Source of the DNA: Pseudoxanthomonas sp.
Lineage (GTDB): Bacteria; Pseudomonadota; Gammaproteobacteria; Xanthomonadales; Xanthomonadaceae
Assembly: GCA_017745195.1 (NCBI GenBank)
Contig: JAGHZW010000235.1
Location: forward strand, 16,611-80,610
DNA length: 64,000 nt
Direction of reading: 5' to 3'
In this document: positions 53,746-61,744 of the stretch, piece after piece
Layout: the number at the start of each line of letters is the position of its first letter
How positions within the stretch are numbered: the stretch's first letter is position 1
Made by a program: the position numbers and the translations under genes
Notes under the pieces: model-generated
What the model was told of the DNA's origin: nothing
The model's input: only the letters and a program-made list of their open reading frames with translations
Databases searched by the model: none

Positions 53746-55092
53746 ATGGTTGAGCTGCTGATCGTCCTGGCCCTGGTCCTGCTCAACGGCTTCTTCGCGA
53801 TGTCGGAGATGTCGGTGATGACCTCGCGCAGGAGCCGGCTCAAGCAGCTGGCCCAGTCGAGCAAGCGCGCGGCCAAGGCCCTGGCCCTGTCCGAGAAGCC
53901 CGAAGCGTTCCTGTCGACGGTGCAGATCGGCATCACCCTGATCGGCATCCTGACCGGCCTGTTCGGCGGCGAGGCGATCGGCCTGGCCATCGCCAGCCGG
54001 CTGCAGGACCTGTTCCCCTCGCTGTCGGCGACGTTCACCTTCGCCGGCGAACCGCAGCCGTGGTCGGCCCTGATCGGCAAGACCCTGGCCGTCGCCCTGA
54101 TCACCTTCCTGACCCTGATCTTCGGCGAGCTGGTGCCCAAGCGCCTGGCGATCACCGCGCCGGAGGACATCGCCGGCTATGTCGCCCTGCCGATGGGCTG
54201 GCTGGCCAGGATCGCCTTCCCGTTCGTGTGGCTGCTGTCGCACAGCACCCGCCTGGTGCTGCGCCTGCTCGGCCTGGGCAAGGACGAGGCCAGCACGATC
54301 AGCGAGGAGGAGATCCGCATGCTGGTGGCCGAGAGCCACGAGCAGGGCGTGATCGACGCGCACGAGCGCGACATGGTCAACCGCGTGATCCGCCTGGGCG
54401 ACCGTACCGCCGCCAGCCTGATGACCCCGCGCAACCGCATCGCCTGGCTCGATACCCGCGCCGCGCTCGAGGAGAACCTCGAGACGATGCGCGAGTACCA
54501 GTTCTCGCGCTACCCGGTCTATCGTGGCAACGACCAGGACGTGGCCGGCGTCCTCGAGGTCAAGTCGCTGCTGCACGCACCCGACGCGCTGCAGGACACC
54601 GGCCTGTTCCGGACGCTGCGCACGCCGCTGTTCGTGTCCGAATCAACCCACGCGATGAAGCTGCTGGAGATCTTCCGCGAGGAGCAGCATTCGCTGGCGC
54701 TGGTCGTGGACGAGTACGGCGAGATCCAGGGCCTGGTGACGGTCAGCGACCTGATGGGTGCGATCGTCGGCCGCCTGCAGGCGGTGGAAAACACCGACGA
54801 GGACGCGCTGGTGGTGACGCGCGAGGACGGTTCGCTGCTGGTCGGCGGCACCCTGCCGACCGACGACCTGCGCGAACTCATGGATGGCGCCGCGCTGCCG
54901 GACGCCGAGGAAGGCGACTACCACACGCTCGCCGGCATGTGCATCGCGCACTTCGGCCGCATCCCCAACGTCGGCGAGTATTTCGACTGGGCCGGGTGGC
55001 GGATCGAGATCGTCGACCTGGACGGCGCACGCATCGACAAGCTGCTGCTGCGCCGGTTGCCGCAGCATGACGGCAATGAACTCGCCATCTAG
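53746..55092 (+). CDS. CNNM/CorC-type transporter (hemolysin family protein)
   Basis: A 448-residue membrane protein with the DUF21-CBS-CBS-CorC_HlyC layout. The DUF21 membrane domain (about 1-190) has four helices and LNGFFAMSEMSVMTSRRSRLKQL. A tandem CBS pair (about 205-335; MTPRNRIAWLDTRAAL, YPVYRGNDQDVAGVL, HSLALVVDEYGEIQGLVTV) follows, and the CorC_HlyC transporter-associated domain ends the protein. Members are linked to Mg/Co efflux or homeostasis. 'Hemolysin' is a historical label; there is no reason to expect a toxin. It overlaps the next gene by about 25 bases. Confidence 0.92.
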   Translation: MVELLIVLALVLLNGFFAMSEMSVMTSRRSRLKQLAQSSKRAAKALALSEKPEAFLSTVQIGITLIGILTGLFGGEAIGLAIASRLQDLFPSLSATFTFAGEPQPWSALIGKTLAVALITFLTLIFGELVPKRLAITAPEDIAGYVALPMGWLARIAFPFVWLLSHSTRLVLRLLGLGKDEASTISEEEIRMLVAESHEQGVIDAHERDMVNRVIRLGDRTAASLMTPRNRIAWLDTRAALEENLETMREYQFSRYPVYRGNDQDVAGVLEVKSLLHAPDALQDTGLFRTLRTPLFVSESTHAMKLLEIFREEQHSLALVVDEYGEIQGLVTVSDLMGAIVGRLQAVENTDEDALVVTREDGSLLVGGTLPTDDLRELMDGAALPDAEEGDYHTLAGMCIAHFGRIPNVGEYFDWAGWRIEIVDLDGARIDKLLLRRLPQHDGNELAI

Positions 55093-55756
55093 CAGAGGGC
55101 CCTCGGAAAGCCCGCCGCCCGGCGACGGGTCGGCCGGGAACGATCCGCCAGCGGGCAATGGCATCGCCCGCCTGCTGCAGTCCTTCACCCACGGCGACCA
55201 GGACCAGGTGCTGACCCTGGACGGCCTGCTGAACGGCCTGGGCCGCAGTGCCTTCGGCATGTTCCTGTTCGTTTCGGTGCTGCCGGGCTTCATTCCCGTG
55301 CCCGGCGCGGCCGGCGCGATCAGCGGCCCGCTGCTGGTGCTGATCGGCCTGCAGATGATGGTCGGCCTGCGCCACCCCTGGCTGCCGGGCTTCATCGGGC
55401 GACGCGGCCCGCGCCGCAGCACGATGGCGCGGTTCTGCACGCGGATCTCGTCCTGGATGGAGCGGCTGGAACACCTGGTGCGGCCGCGCATGCAGGTGCT
55501 GACCGGCAACCGCGCCGCCAGCGCGTTCACCGGCCTGCTGCTGATCGCGCTGGGGGTGCTGCTGGCACTGCCGCTGCCGATGACCAACTACGTCTTCGCC
55601 GGGCTGGCGCTGCTGTTCGCGCTGGCGCTGATGGAGCGCGATGGCGCCCTGCTGCTGGTCCTGTGGGTGGTCTGCAGCGCCGGACTGCTTTCGATGGCGC
55701 TGCTGTCGGAACGGCTGGTCGTCGTCATCGGCCACTGGCTCGACCGGCTGTTCTAG
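55067..55756 (+). CDS. ExoD-family membrane protein
   Basis: A 229-residue ExoD homologue. A disordered N-terminus (SSRGPSESPPPGDGSAGNDP) precedes the ExoD domain with LDGLLNGLGRSAFGMFLFVS and several transmembrane helices (VLPGFIPVPGAAGAISGPLL, AFTGLLLIALGVLLALPLP, TNYVFAGLALLFALALMERDG, LLVLWVVCSAGLLSMALL). ExoD was named for exopolysaccharide synthesis in rhizobia; its biochemical role is unknown. Start candidates are ATG at 55067 and 55076, both inside the end of the CNNM gene and without a clear ribosome-binding site, so translational coupling is likely. Confidence 0.85.
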   Translation: MTAMNSPSSRGPSESPPPGDGSAGNDPPAGNGIARLLQSFTHGDQDQVLTLDGLLNGLGRSAFGMFLFVSVLPGFIPVPGAAGAISGPLLVLIGLQMMVGLRHPWLPGFIGRRGPRRSTMARFCTRISSWMERLEHLVRPRMQVLTGNRAASAFTGLLLIALGVLLALPLPMTNYVFAGLALLFALALMERDGALLLVLWVVCSAGLLSMALLSERLVVVIGHWLDRLF

Positions 55757-55847
55757 CCCGGCTGTTCTAGCCTGGCCGTTCCAGCCTGGCTGCTCCAGCG
55801 CGACGGCTCCAGTGCGGCCGGCCAGCCGGCCCGCCCTGCCCGGCCGG

Positions 55848-57977
55848 TCAGCGTCCGCGGCGCGCCAGCAGGTGCGCGAACTCGGTGGCGCTGATCGGAT
55901 GGCTGAGCCAGTAGCCCTGGACGAGGTCGCAGCCGCGCTCGGCCAGCAGGTTGTACTGCACTTCCTTCTCCACGCCCTCGGCCACGACCGTGATGCCCAG
56001 CGAATGGGCCATGGCGATGATCGCCGTGGTCAGGGCCAGGTCGTCCGGATCGCGCTGCAGGTCGGCGACGAAGCTGCGGTCGATCTTGACCCCGTCCACC
56101 GGCACCCGGCGCAGGTGGCTCAGGCCGGAGAAGCCGGTACCGAAGTCGTCCAGCCACACCTTGACCCCGGTGCTGTGCAGGCGCGCGAGCATCGCCGCGG
56201 CCTGCAGCTCGTCGCTGATCACCGCTGTCTCGGTCAGCTCCAGGTGCAGGCTCGATGCCGGCAGGCCGGTCTCGCGCAGGCATTCGGCGACGATGTCCGG
56301 CAGGTCGCCCTTGCGCAGCTGGCGCGGCGACACGTTGACCGAGACGAACAGACGCTCGCCACCTTCGGCCATGCTCGACCAGCGCACGGCCTCGTCGCAC
56401 GCCGCGCGCAGCACGCGCGGGCCGATGCCCTCGATCAGGCCGCTCTGCTCGGCCACGTCGATGAACACCGACGGCGCGATCATGCCCAGCATCGGGTGCT
56501 GCCAGCGCAGCAGTGCCTCGGCGCCGACCACGCGGCCGTCGCTGGTCCTGCACACCGGCTGGTAGACCACGCTCAGCTCGCCGCGCTCCCAGGCGCCGCG
56601 CAGCTCCTGCTCCATGTGCACGCGGCGCTCGACCGCATGGTCCATCGCCCGGCTGTAGAAGCGGTAGCCGTTCTTGCCGGCGAGCTTGGCCTGGTACATG
56701 GCGATGTCGCCGTTCTTCATCAGCGCGCTGGCGCTGGAAGCGTCCTCGGGGAACAGGGTGATGCCGATGGAGGTGCCGAGGAACACCTGGCGGTCGTGGA
56801 TGTCCAGCGGCCGGCGCAGTTCGGCCACCAGCACCTCGGCCAGTCGGGTCGCGGCGGCACGCACGTCGCCTTCCTGGATCAGGATCACGAACTCGTCGCC
56901 GCCGAAGCGCGCCAGCAGCGCGTCGTCGCCGCCGTACTTGCCGACGGCCTCGCGGATCCGCATCGAGAACTGCAGCAGCGCCTCGTCGCCGGCCTCGTGG
57001 CCGAGCGTGTCGTTGACCCGCTTGAAGTCGTCGATGTCGGCGAACAGCAACGCCAGCTGGCGGCCGGCGCCGCGCAGCAGCATCAACCGGTGGTCCAGGC
57101 TCTCGCGGAACGCCAGCCGGTTGGTCAGCCCGGTGAGCGCGTCGGTGTAGGCCATGCGCCGCACCTCGCGGTCGTGGCGGGCCACCGCCTCGCTCATCCG
57201 GCCGAAGGTGCGGACCAGCTCGCCCATCTCGTCGGTGCGCGTGCTGTCCAGGCGCTCGACCGTGTAGTCGCCTTCCTCAATCCGCCGCGCAGCCGCGGCC
57301 AGCCAGCGGATCGGCCGCACCAGCGTGCGTTGCACGTACCAGGCGGCGAGGATCGAGACCAGCGCGAGCAGGCCCAGCGGCAGCGCCAGCCAGTAGAGGT
57401 GGCGCCGCGCCAGGTCGTCCATCAGCGCGCGCAGTTCGGCCAGGTTCTTCTGCTCGTAGCCGTTGGCCACTTCCAGGTTCAGCCCGACCCTCACCCCGCC
57501 GATCCGCTCGCTGCCGACCATCACCGGCGCCGACGCATCGAGCACCGTGGGCGAGGCCTGCAGGGACAGCCCGTCGGCGGCGATGGCCTGCGCGGCCAGC
57601 GGATCGTCCATCACCTTGCCGTAGTCGGCGATCTCCACCGAGCCGTCGTGGACCAGGCGCCCGTCGAGGTCGTAGACCTGGATGTACTGGACCAGCTTGC
57701 CGCGGGCGTTGTCGCGCAGCACCGTGCCGATTTCGTCCAGGTCGCGGTAGTACATCGGGTTGGCGAGGTTTTCGGCCAGCTGCCGCGCCAGCGACGCGGC
57801 CTGCTCGCGCAGGTAGCCGTCGACCAGGCGATGCACCGCCTCGCCGCTCAACGCCTCGGTCTCCTCGCGGATCTGATGCTGGCGCTGCGTCAGCAGGCCC
57901 AGCACCAGCGCGACCACGCCGAGCATCAGCGTGATCGCCACCAGGAACCGCGCCTGCAGGCCGAACCTGAACTTCAT
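55848..57977 (-). CDS. membrane-bound GGDEF-EAL protein (c-di-GMP turnover)
   Basis: A 709-residue c-di-GMP enzyme. TM1 is at 10-30, a periplasmic sensor of about 165 residues follows, TM2 is at 194-214, and HAMP is at about 215-270. The GGDEF domain has an intact active site (FGGDEF, 358-363) but no RxxD inhibitory site at the usual place, where Y348 replaces the arginine. The EAL domain is also complete: E487-A-L-L-R, ELTET, DDFGTGFSGL, KIDRSF and AEGVE. Both synthesis and breakdown are therefore possible. Its start overlaps by four bases the end of a periplasmic binding-protein gene, so the two are co-translated. The binding protein probably feeds ligand information to the periplasmic sensor, as NspS does for MbaA in Vibrio. 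Confidence 0.92.
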   Translation of the reverse strand: MKFRFGLQARFLVAITLMLGVVALVLGLLTQRQHQIREETEALSGEAVHRLVDGYLREQAASLARQLAENLANPMYYRDLDEIGTVLRDNARGKLVQYIQVYDLDGRLVHDGSVEIADYGKVMDDPLAAQAIAADGLSLQASPTVLDASAPVMVGSERIGGVRVGLNLEVANGYEQKNLAELRALMDDLARRHLYWLALPLGLLALVSILAAWYVQRTLVRPIRWLAAAARRIEEGDYTVERLDSTRTDEMGELVRTFGRMSEAVARHDREVRRMAYTDALTGLTNRLAFRESLDHRLMLLRGAGRQLALLFADIDDFKRVNDTLGHEAGDEALLQFSMRIREAVGKYGGDDALLARFGGDEFVILIQEGDVRAAATRLAEVLVAELRRPLDIHDRQVFLGTSIGITLFPEDASSASALMKNGDIAMYQAKLAGKNGYRFYSRAMDHAVERRVHMEQELRGAWERGELSVVYQPVCRTSDGRVVGAEALLRWQHPMLGMIAPSVFIDVAEQSGLIEGIGPRVLRAACDEAVRWSSMAEGGERLFVSVNVSPRQLRKGDLPDIVAECLRETGLPASSLHLELTETAVISDELQAAAMLARLHSTGVKVWLDDFGTGFSGLSHLRRVPVDGVKIDRSFVADLQRDPDDLALTTAIIAMAHSLGITVVAEGVEKEVQYNLLAERGCDLVQGYWLSHPISATEFAHLLARRGR

Positions 57978-58900
57978 TCGACCTCCGAACGCACGCGCTG
58001 CACGCCCTTGCGCAAGGCATCCAGTGCCTGCTCCGACGCGGGGTCCAGGGCCATGAAGCGCGAGGTGTTGAAGAACAGCTTCAGGGCGTCGCGCGCGGCC
58101 GGGTCATCGGCCGCCTGCAGCAGCACCTCGCGCAGCCGCGCCTCGACCTTCGGATCGATGCCTGCGCGGACCAGTTCCAGCGCGCGCGGATAGGGGGCGC
58201 TTTCGTGGATGACGCGGAAGTCGGCGCGGAAGGCTTCCGGCACACGCTTCGGATCCTGCCAGTCGATGCTGCTGATGGCGCCCGCGTCGACCATGCCCTT
58301 GTGCACCCAGGAGGCGATGTTCAGTTCCGAGCGCGCGAACACGTAGCCGACCCGGTCCGGCGATGGCCTGTCCGACGGCGCCAGCAGTATCTCCGGCGCC
58401 AGGCCCGCGTCGAGCAGCTCGGTCATCGGCACCATGTAGGCGCTCGTCGAGGCGGTGCTCTGCAGGGCCAGGGTACGGCCGCGCAGGTCCTGCAGCCCCT
58501 GGATGCGGTTGTCGTGGCGCGCGAAGAACACGGTGTGGTAGCTGCTGACCCCGTTGCGCTCGGTCAGCAGCAGCGGCCGCGCGGCGGCGCGCTGTTGCAG
58601 CTGCACGGCGGTACTGGCGGTCTCGGTCACCCAGTCGACGCGGTTGCGCCGCAGATAGCTGGCCATCTGCTGCGCATCGCGGGCCATGAGGATGCGGCCC
58701 TCGGTGATGCCGACGTCGCGCATCCGCGGCACGACGTAGTCGAGCAATGGCTTGAGCTGCGCGTAATGGGCGTTGGGATCGTCGCTGATGCGGCCGAGGA
58801 CCAGCACGTGGGCGTCCTCGGAGGCGTAGGCCGGCACTCCCACCACGACCAGGACGGCAACCCAGCACGCCGCCTGGATCCATCTACGCACTCTGGACAA
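57974..58900 (-). CDS. PhnD-like periplasmic substrate-binding protein
   Basis: A protein of about 308 residues in the PhnD/SsuA/transferrin-like binding-protein family. A signal peptide (IQAACWVAVLVVVGVPAYAS) precedes a two-lobe fold with HVLVLGRISDDPNAHYAQLK, VDWVTETASTAVQLQQR, QDLRGRTLALQSTASTSAYM and VGYVFARSELNIASWV. Relatives bind phosphonate, phosphite or similar anions. No ABC permease or ATPase is encoded nearby; instead its stop overlaps the start of the GGDEF-EAL gene. It is therefore likely a sensory ligand-binder rather than a transporter part. No ATG start exists: TTG at 58900 (GGGGGGA six bases upstream) is preferred over TTG at 58927 and GTG at 58891. Confidence 0.85.
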   Translation of the reverse strand: MSRVRRWIQAACWVAVLVVVGVPAYASEDAHVLVLGRISDDPNAHYAQLKPLLDYVVPRMRDVGITEGRILMARDAQQMASYLRRNRVDWVTETASTAVQLQQRAAARPLLLTERNGVSSYHTVFFARHDNRIQGLQDLRGRTLALQSTASTSAYMVPMTELLDAGLAPEILLAPSDRPSPDRVGYVFARSELNIASWVHKGMVDAGAISSIDWQDPKRVPEAFRADFRVIHESAPYPRALELVRAGIDPKVEARLREVLLQAADDPAARDALKLFFNTSRFMALDPASEQALDALRKGVQRVRSEVE

Positions 58901-58944
58901 CGCACGTCCCCCCGCTCGTTTGTCCAAGCCTAGCGAAAACCGGC

Positions 58945-59736
58945 TCAGGGCGACAGACGCCCGGACTCGTCCGCCAGCCGCGCCATCCGCTGCGCGTCGG
59001 CCAGCACCCCGCGCAGCAGGCGGACCTCGTTCACGGTCAGGTCGGTGCGCAGGAACAGCCGGCGCAGCTTGCGCATGGCCGAGTCCGGGGTGCGGCCCTT
59101 GTGGAAGTCGATCGCATCCAGCGTCTCGGCCAACTGCGAGAAGAAACCCTCGACCTGTTCATGCGTGGCCGGCAGGTCGTCCGACCGCGGCACCACTGCA
59201 TCCGCAGGCGCGGCGGCGAGCAGGGCGCGGCGCACCTCGTAGGCCAGCACCTGCACCGCGGCGGCGAGATTGAGCGAGCTGAACGCCGGATCCGACGGGA
59301 TGTGCACCGAGGCGTGGCACAGCTGCAGTTCCTCGTTGGTCAGGCCGGTGCGTTCGCGCCCGAACACGAGCGCCACCGGCCCTTCGGCGGCGAAGCGCAG
59401 CAGCCGCGCTGCGCCCGCGTCCGGATCGAGCTGTTCCAGCTGCACCCGCCGGCTGCGCGCGGTGCAGCCCAGCACCAGCCGGCAGTCGGCGACCGCCTCG
59501 GCCAGGGTCGCGTGGACCGGCGCGGCTTCGAGCAGGTCCTCGGCACCGGCCGAGCGCCGGTAGGCGTCGTCGTCGAGCGGCTTTTCCGGCGCGACCAGGA
59601 CCAGCCGGGACAGGCCCATGGTCTTCGTCGCGCGGGCGGCCGCGCCGATGTTGCCCGGATGCTGGGTACCGACCAGGACAATGCGGATCTGGCCGGCCAG
59701 GCCGGCGGCGTTGGATTCGTTCAGGGGAGCTGGCAT
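58945..59736 (-). CDS. trmJ: tRNA (cytidine/uridine-32 2'-O) methyltransferase TrmJ
   Basis: A 263-residue SpoU-class methyltransferase that methylates the 2'-O of position 32 in several tRNAs. The SPOUT motifs are VGTQHPGNIGAAARATK (motif 1), LVFGRERTGLTNEE (motif 2) and IPSDPAFSSLNLAAAVQVL (motif 3, knot). A C-terminal extension with RKLRRLFLRTDLTVNEVRLLRG is characteristic of TrmJ. The start at 59736 is divergent from suhB with 92 bases between, the gene pair order known from other Xanthomonas-group genomes. Confidence 0.94.
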   Translation of the reverse strand: MPAPLNESNAAGLAGQIRIVLVGTQHPGNIGAAARATKTMGLSRLVLVAPEKPLDDDAYRRSAGAEDLLEAAPVHATLAEAVADCRLVLGCTARSRRVQLEQLDPDAGAARLLRFAAEGPVALVFGRERTGLTNEELQLCHASVHIPSDPAFSSLNLAAAVQVLAYEVRRALLAAAPADAVVPRSDDLPATHEQVEGFFSQLAETLDAIDFHKGRTPDSAMRKLRRLFLRTDLTVNEVRLLRGVLADAQRMARLADESGRLSP

Positions 59737-59828
59737 GGCGCAGATGGTAAACTGCGCGACCGGCCATGCGGGCCGGACCGCTCTTTCCCTTCGCCCGTTC
59801 CGTCCCTGCCCTTCCGGGAGCCTTCGCC

Positions 59829-60653
59829 GTGCAATCCCCCGCCGTCAACGTCATGGTCAAGGCCGCCCGCCTCGGTGGCAACGTGTTGTTGCGCAACATC
59901 AACCGCCTCGATTCGCTCAACGTGGTCCAGAAGCAGCGCATGGACTACGCCAGCGAAGTCGATGCCGACGCCGAGAAGGCGATCGTCAAGGAACTGCGCC
60001 GGGCCTATCCGGACTACGGCGTGCTGGGCGAGGAAAGCGGCCACCAGGCCGGTCGCAACGGCCGCCTGCAGTGGGTGATCGATCCGCTCGACGGCACCAG
60101 CAACTACCTGCGCGGCTTCCCGCACTACTGCGTCTCGATCGCCCTGGTCGACAACGGCGAGCCGATCGACGCGGTGATCTTCGACCCGCTGCGCAATGAA
60201 CTGTTCACCGCCAGCCGCGGCGCCGGCGCTGTGCTCAACGACAAGAAGATCCGCGTGGCCGACCGCAAGGACCTGGCCGGCACCGTAGTCGGCACCGGCT
60301 TCCCGCCGCGCGAGCGCGCCCGCGCCAGCGCCCAGCTCAAGTGCGTGGACTCGCTGCTGGTCCAGGCCGAGGACGTGCGCCGCACCGGTTCGGCCGCACT
60401 GGACCTGGCCTACGTGGCCTGCGGCCGCCTGGACGCCTATTTCGAGGCCGGGGTGAAGGCCTGGGACATCGCTGCCGGCGTGCTGCTGGTGCGCGAGGCC
60501 GGTGGCCGGGTCTGCGATTTCCGCGGCGCCAACAGCGCACGCATGGACGAACGCGGCCCCGACGCCCGGCAGATCATCGCCGCCAACGTGAAGGTCGCCG
60601 ACGAACTGCAGAAGCTGGTGGTCAACACCGGCTATGCCGCCGCGTTCAACTGA
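59829..60653 (+). CDS. suhB: inositol monophosphatase family protein SuhB
   Basis: A 274-residue SuhB. In vitro it is an inositol-1-phosphatase; in E. coli it also acts in rRNA transcription antitermination and ribosome assembly. Metal-site motifs are [23 protein letters not shown] and [20 protein letters not shown]. The start is GTG at 59829, giving [20 protein letters not shown], the usual N-terminus, with GGGAG nine bases upstream; an earlier ATG at 59766 adds an unconserved 21 residues. A strong terminator follows. Confidence 0.94.
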   Translation: MQSPAVNVMVKAARLGGNVLLRNINRLDSLNVVQKQRMDYASEVDADAEKAIVKELRRAYPDYGVLGEESGHQAGRNGRLQWVIDPLDGTSNYLRGFPHYCVSIALVDNGEPIDAVIFDPLRNELFTASRGAGAVLNDKKIRVADRKDLAGTVVGTGFPPRERARASAQLKCVDSLLVQAEDVRRTGSAALDLAYVACGRLDAYFEAGVKAWDIAAGVLLVREAGGRVCDFRGANSARMDERGPDARQIIAANVKVADELQKLVVNTGYAAAFN

Positions 60654-60688
60654 CCCGGCGCCGCGGCCACGGGCCGCCTCGCCGCTGC

Positions 60689-60723
60689 AAAAAAAAAGCC
60701 GCCCGAAGGGCGGCTTTTTTTTT
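60689..60723. terminator. bidirectional terminator between suhB and secF
   Basis: The stem GCCGCCC (60698-60704) pairs with GGGCGGC (60708-60714), loop GAA, flanked by nine A and nine T. It serves suhB on the plus strand and secF on the minus strand. Confidence 0.93.
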
Positions 60724-60751
60724 GTCCGGGCCTGCGGGGCCTGGCGGACGC

Positions 60752-61726
60752 TTACGGCCGCCGTGCCAGCGCCGCGTCGTCCTTGGCCTTGGGCAGCAGG
60801 TCCTGCTTGGAGACCTTCAGCGGGCCGACCGACAGCATCGGCACCGCGACCACGATCGAGGACACCACCACGATCGCCGCGCCGACCATGTGGGTCAGGG
60901 CCAGGCCTTCCATCGAACTGCCACCGTAGCGGAACAGCGCCCAGGCCGACAGGAAGAACATCACCGCGGTGATCACGGTGCGCGACAGGGTCTGGTTGAT
61001 CGAGCGGTTGAGCACCTCGATCGAATCCACGCGCAGGCTGCGGAAGTTCTCGCGGACGCGGTCGAAGACCACGATGATGTCGTTGATCGCGAAGCCCATC
61101 ACCGACAGCAGGCCGGCCAGCACGGTCAGGTCGAACTCGCGGCCGGTGCCGTACATGTACGCGGCGGTCAGGATCAGGTCGAAGAACGCGGTCAGGCTGG
61201 CGGCGACCGCGAACTTCCACTCGAAGCGGAACGCGATGTAGATCAGGAAGCCGACCAGCATGAAGATGGTCGCCATGATGCCGTCCTTGACCAGGTCGGC
61301 GCCGACCTGCGGGCCGACGAACTCGGTGCGCAGCACCGTGGCCGGGTTCTCCGCAGTCGACAGCGCCTGCACGACCTGGCTGGCCACGGTCTTCTCGCCA
61401 TCGGCATTGCTCTTCTCGCCATGCGGCTGCAGGCGGATCATCACCTCGTTGCCGCCCTCGAAGCCCTGCACCTGGGCGTTGTCGAAGCCGGCGGCGGCGA
61501 GCTTCTCGCGCACCTGGTCCAGGCTGGCCGGCTTCTCGAAGCGGGTTTCCACCACGGTGCCGCCGGTGAACTCCAGCGCGTAGGCTTCCTTGTGGAAGCC
61601 CTTGGTGCCAATGATCGCCAGCGCGGCGGCGACCAGCACCAGCGTCACCCCCAGCGTGACTTTCCGCCAGCGCATGAAGTCGATGTTGGTGTCGTTCGGG
61701 ATGAGGTGCAGCGGGAAAATTTTCAT
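60752..61726 (-). CDS. secF: protein translocase subunit SecF
   Basis: A 324-residue SecF, which with SecD uses the proton gradient to pull exported proteins through SecYEG. TM1 is near residues 24-42 (VTLGVTLVLVAAALAII), the periplasmic domain starts ALEFTGGTVVETRF, and TM2-6 fill the C-terminal half, with VGPQVGADLVKDGIMA, VMGFAINDIIVVFDRVRENF and NRSINQTLSRTVITA. Length is normal. It lies 18 bases downstream of secD in the yajC-secD-secF operon and ends at a strong terminator. Confidence 0.96.
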   Translation of the reverse strand: MKIFPLHLIPNDTNIDFMRWRKVTLGVTLVLVAAALAIIGTKGFHKEAYALEFTGGTVVETRFEKPASLDQVREKLAAAGFDNAQVQGFEGGNEVMIRLQPHGEKSNADGEKTVASQVVQALSTAENPATVLRTEFVGPQVGADLVKDGIMATIFMLVGFLIYIAFRFEWKFAVAASLTAFFDLILTAAYMYGTGREFDLTVLAGLLSVMGFAINDIIVVFDRVRENFRSLRVDSIEVLNRSINQTLSRTVITAVMFFLSAWALFRYGGSSMEGLALTHMVGAAIVVVSSIVVAVPMLSVGPLKVSKQDLLPKAKDDAALARRP

Positions 61727-61744
61727 TGTGTCGTTCTCACCCGG

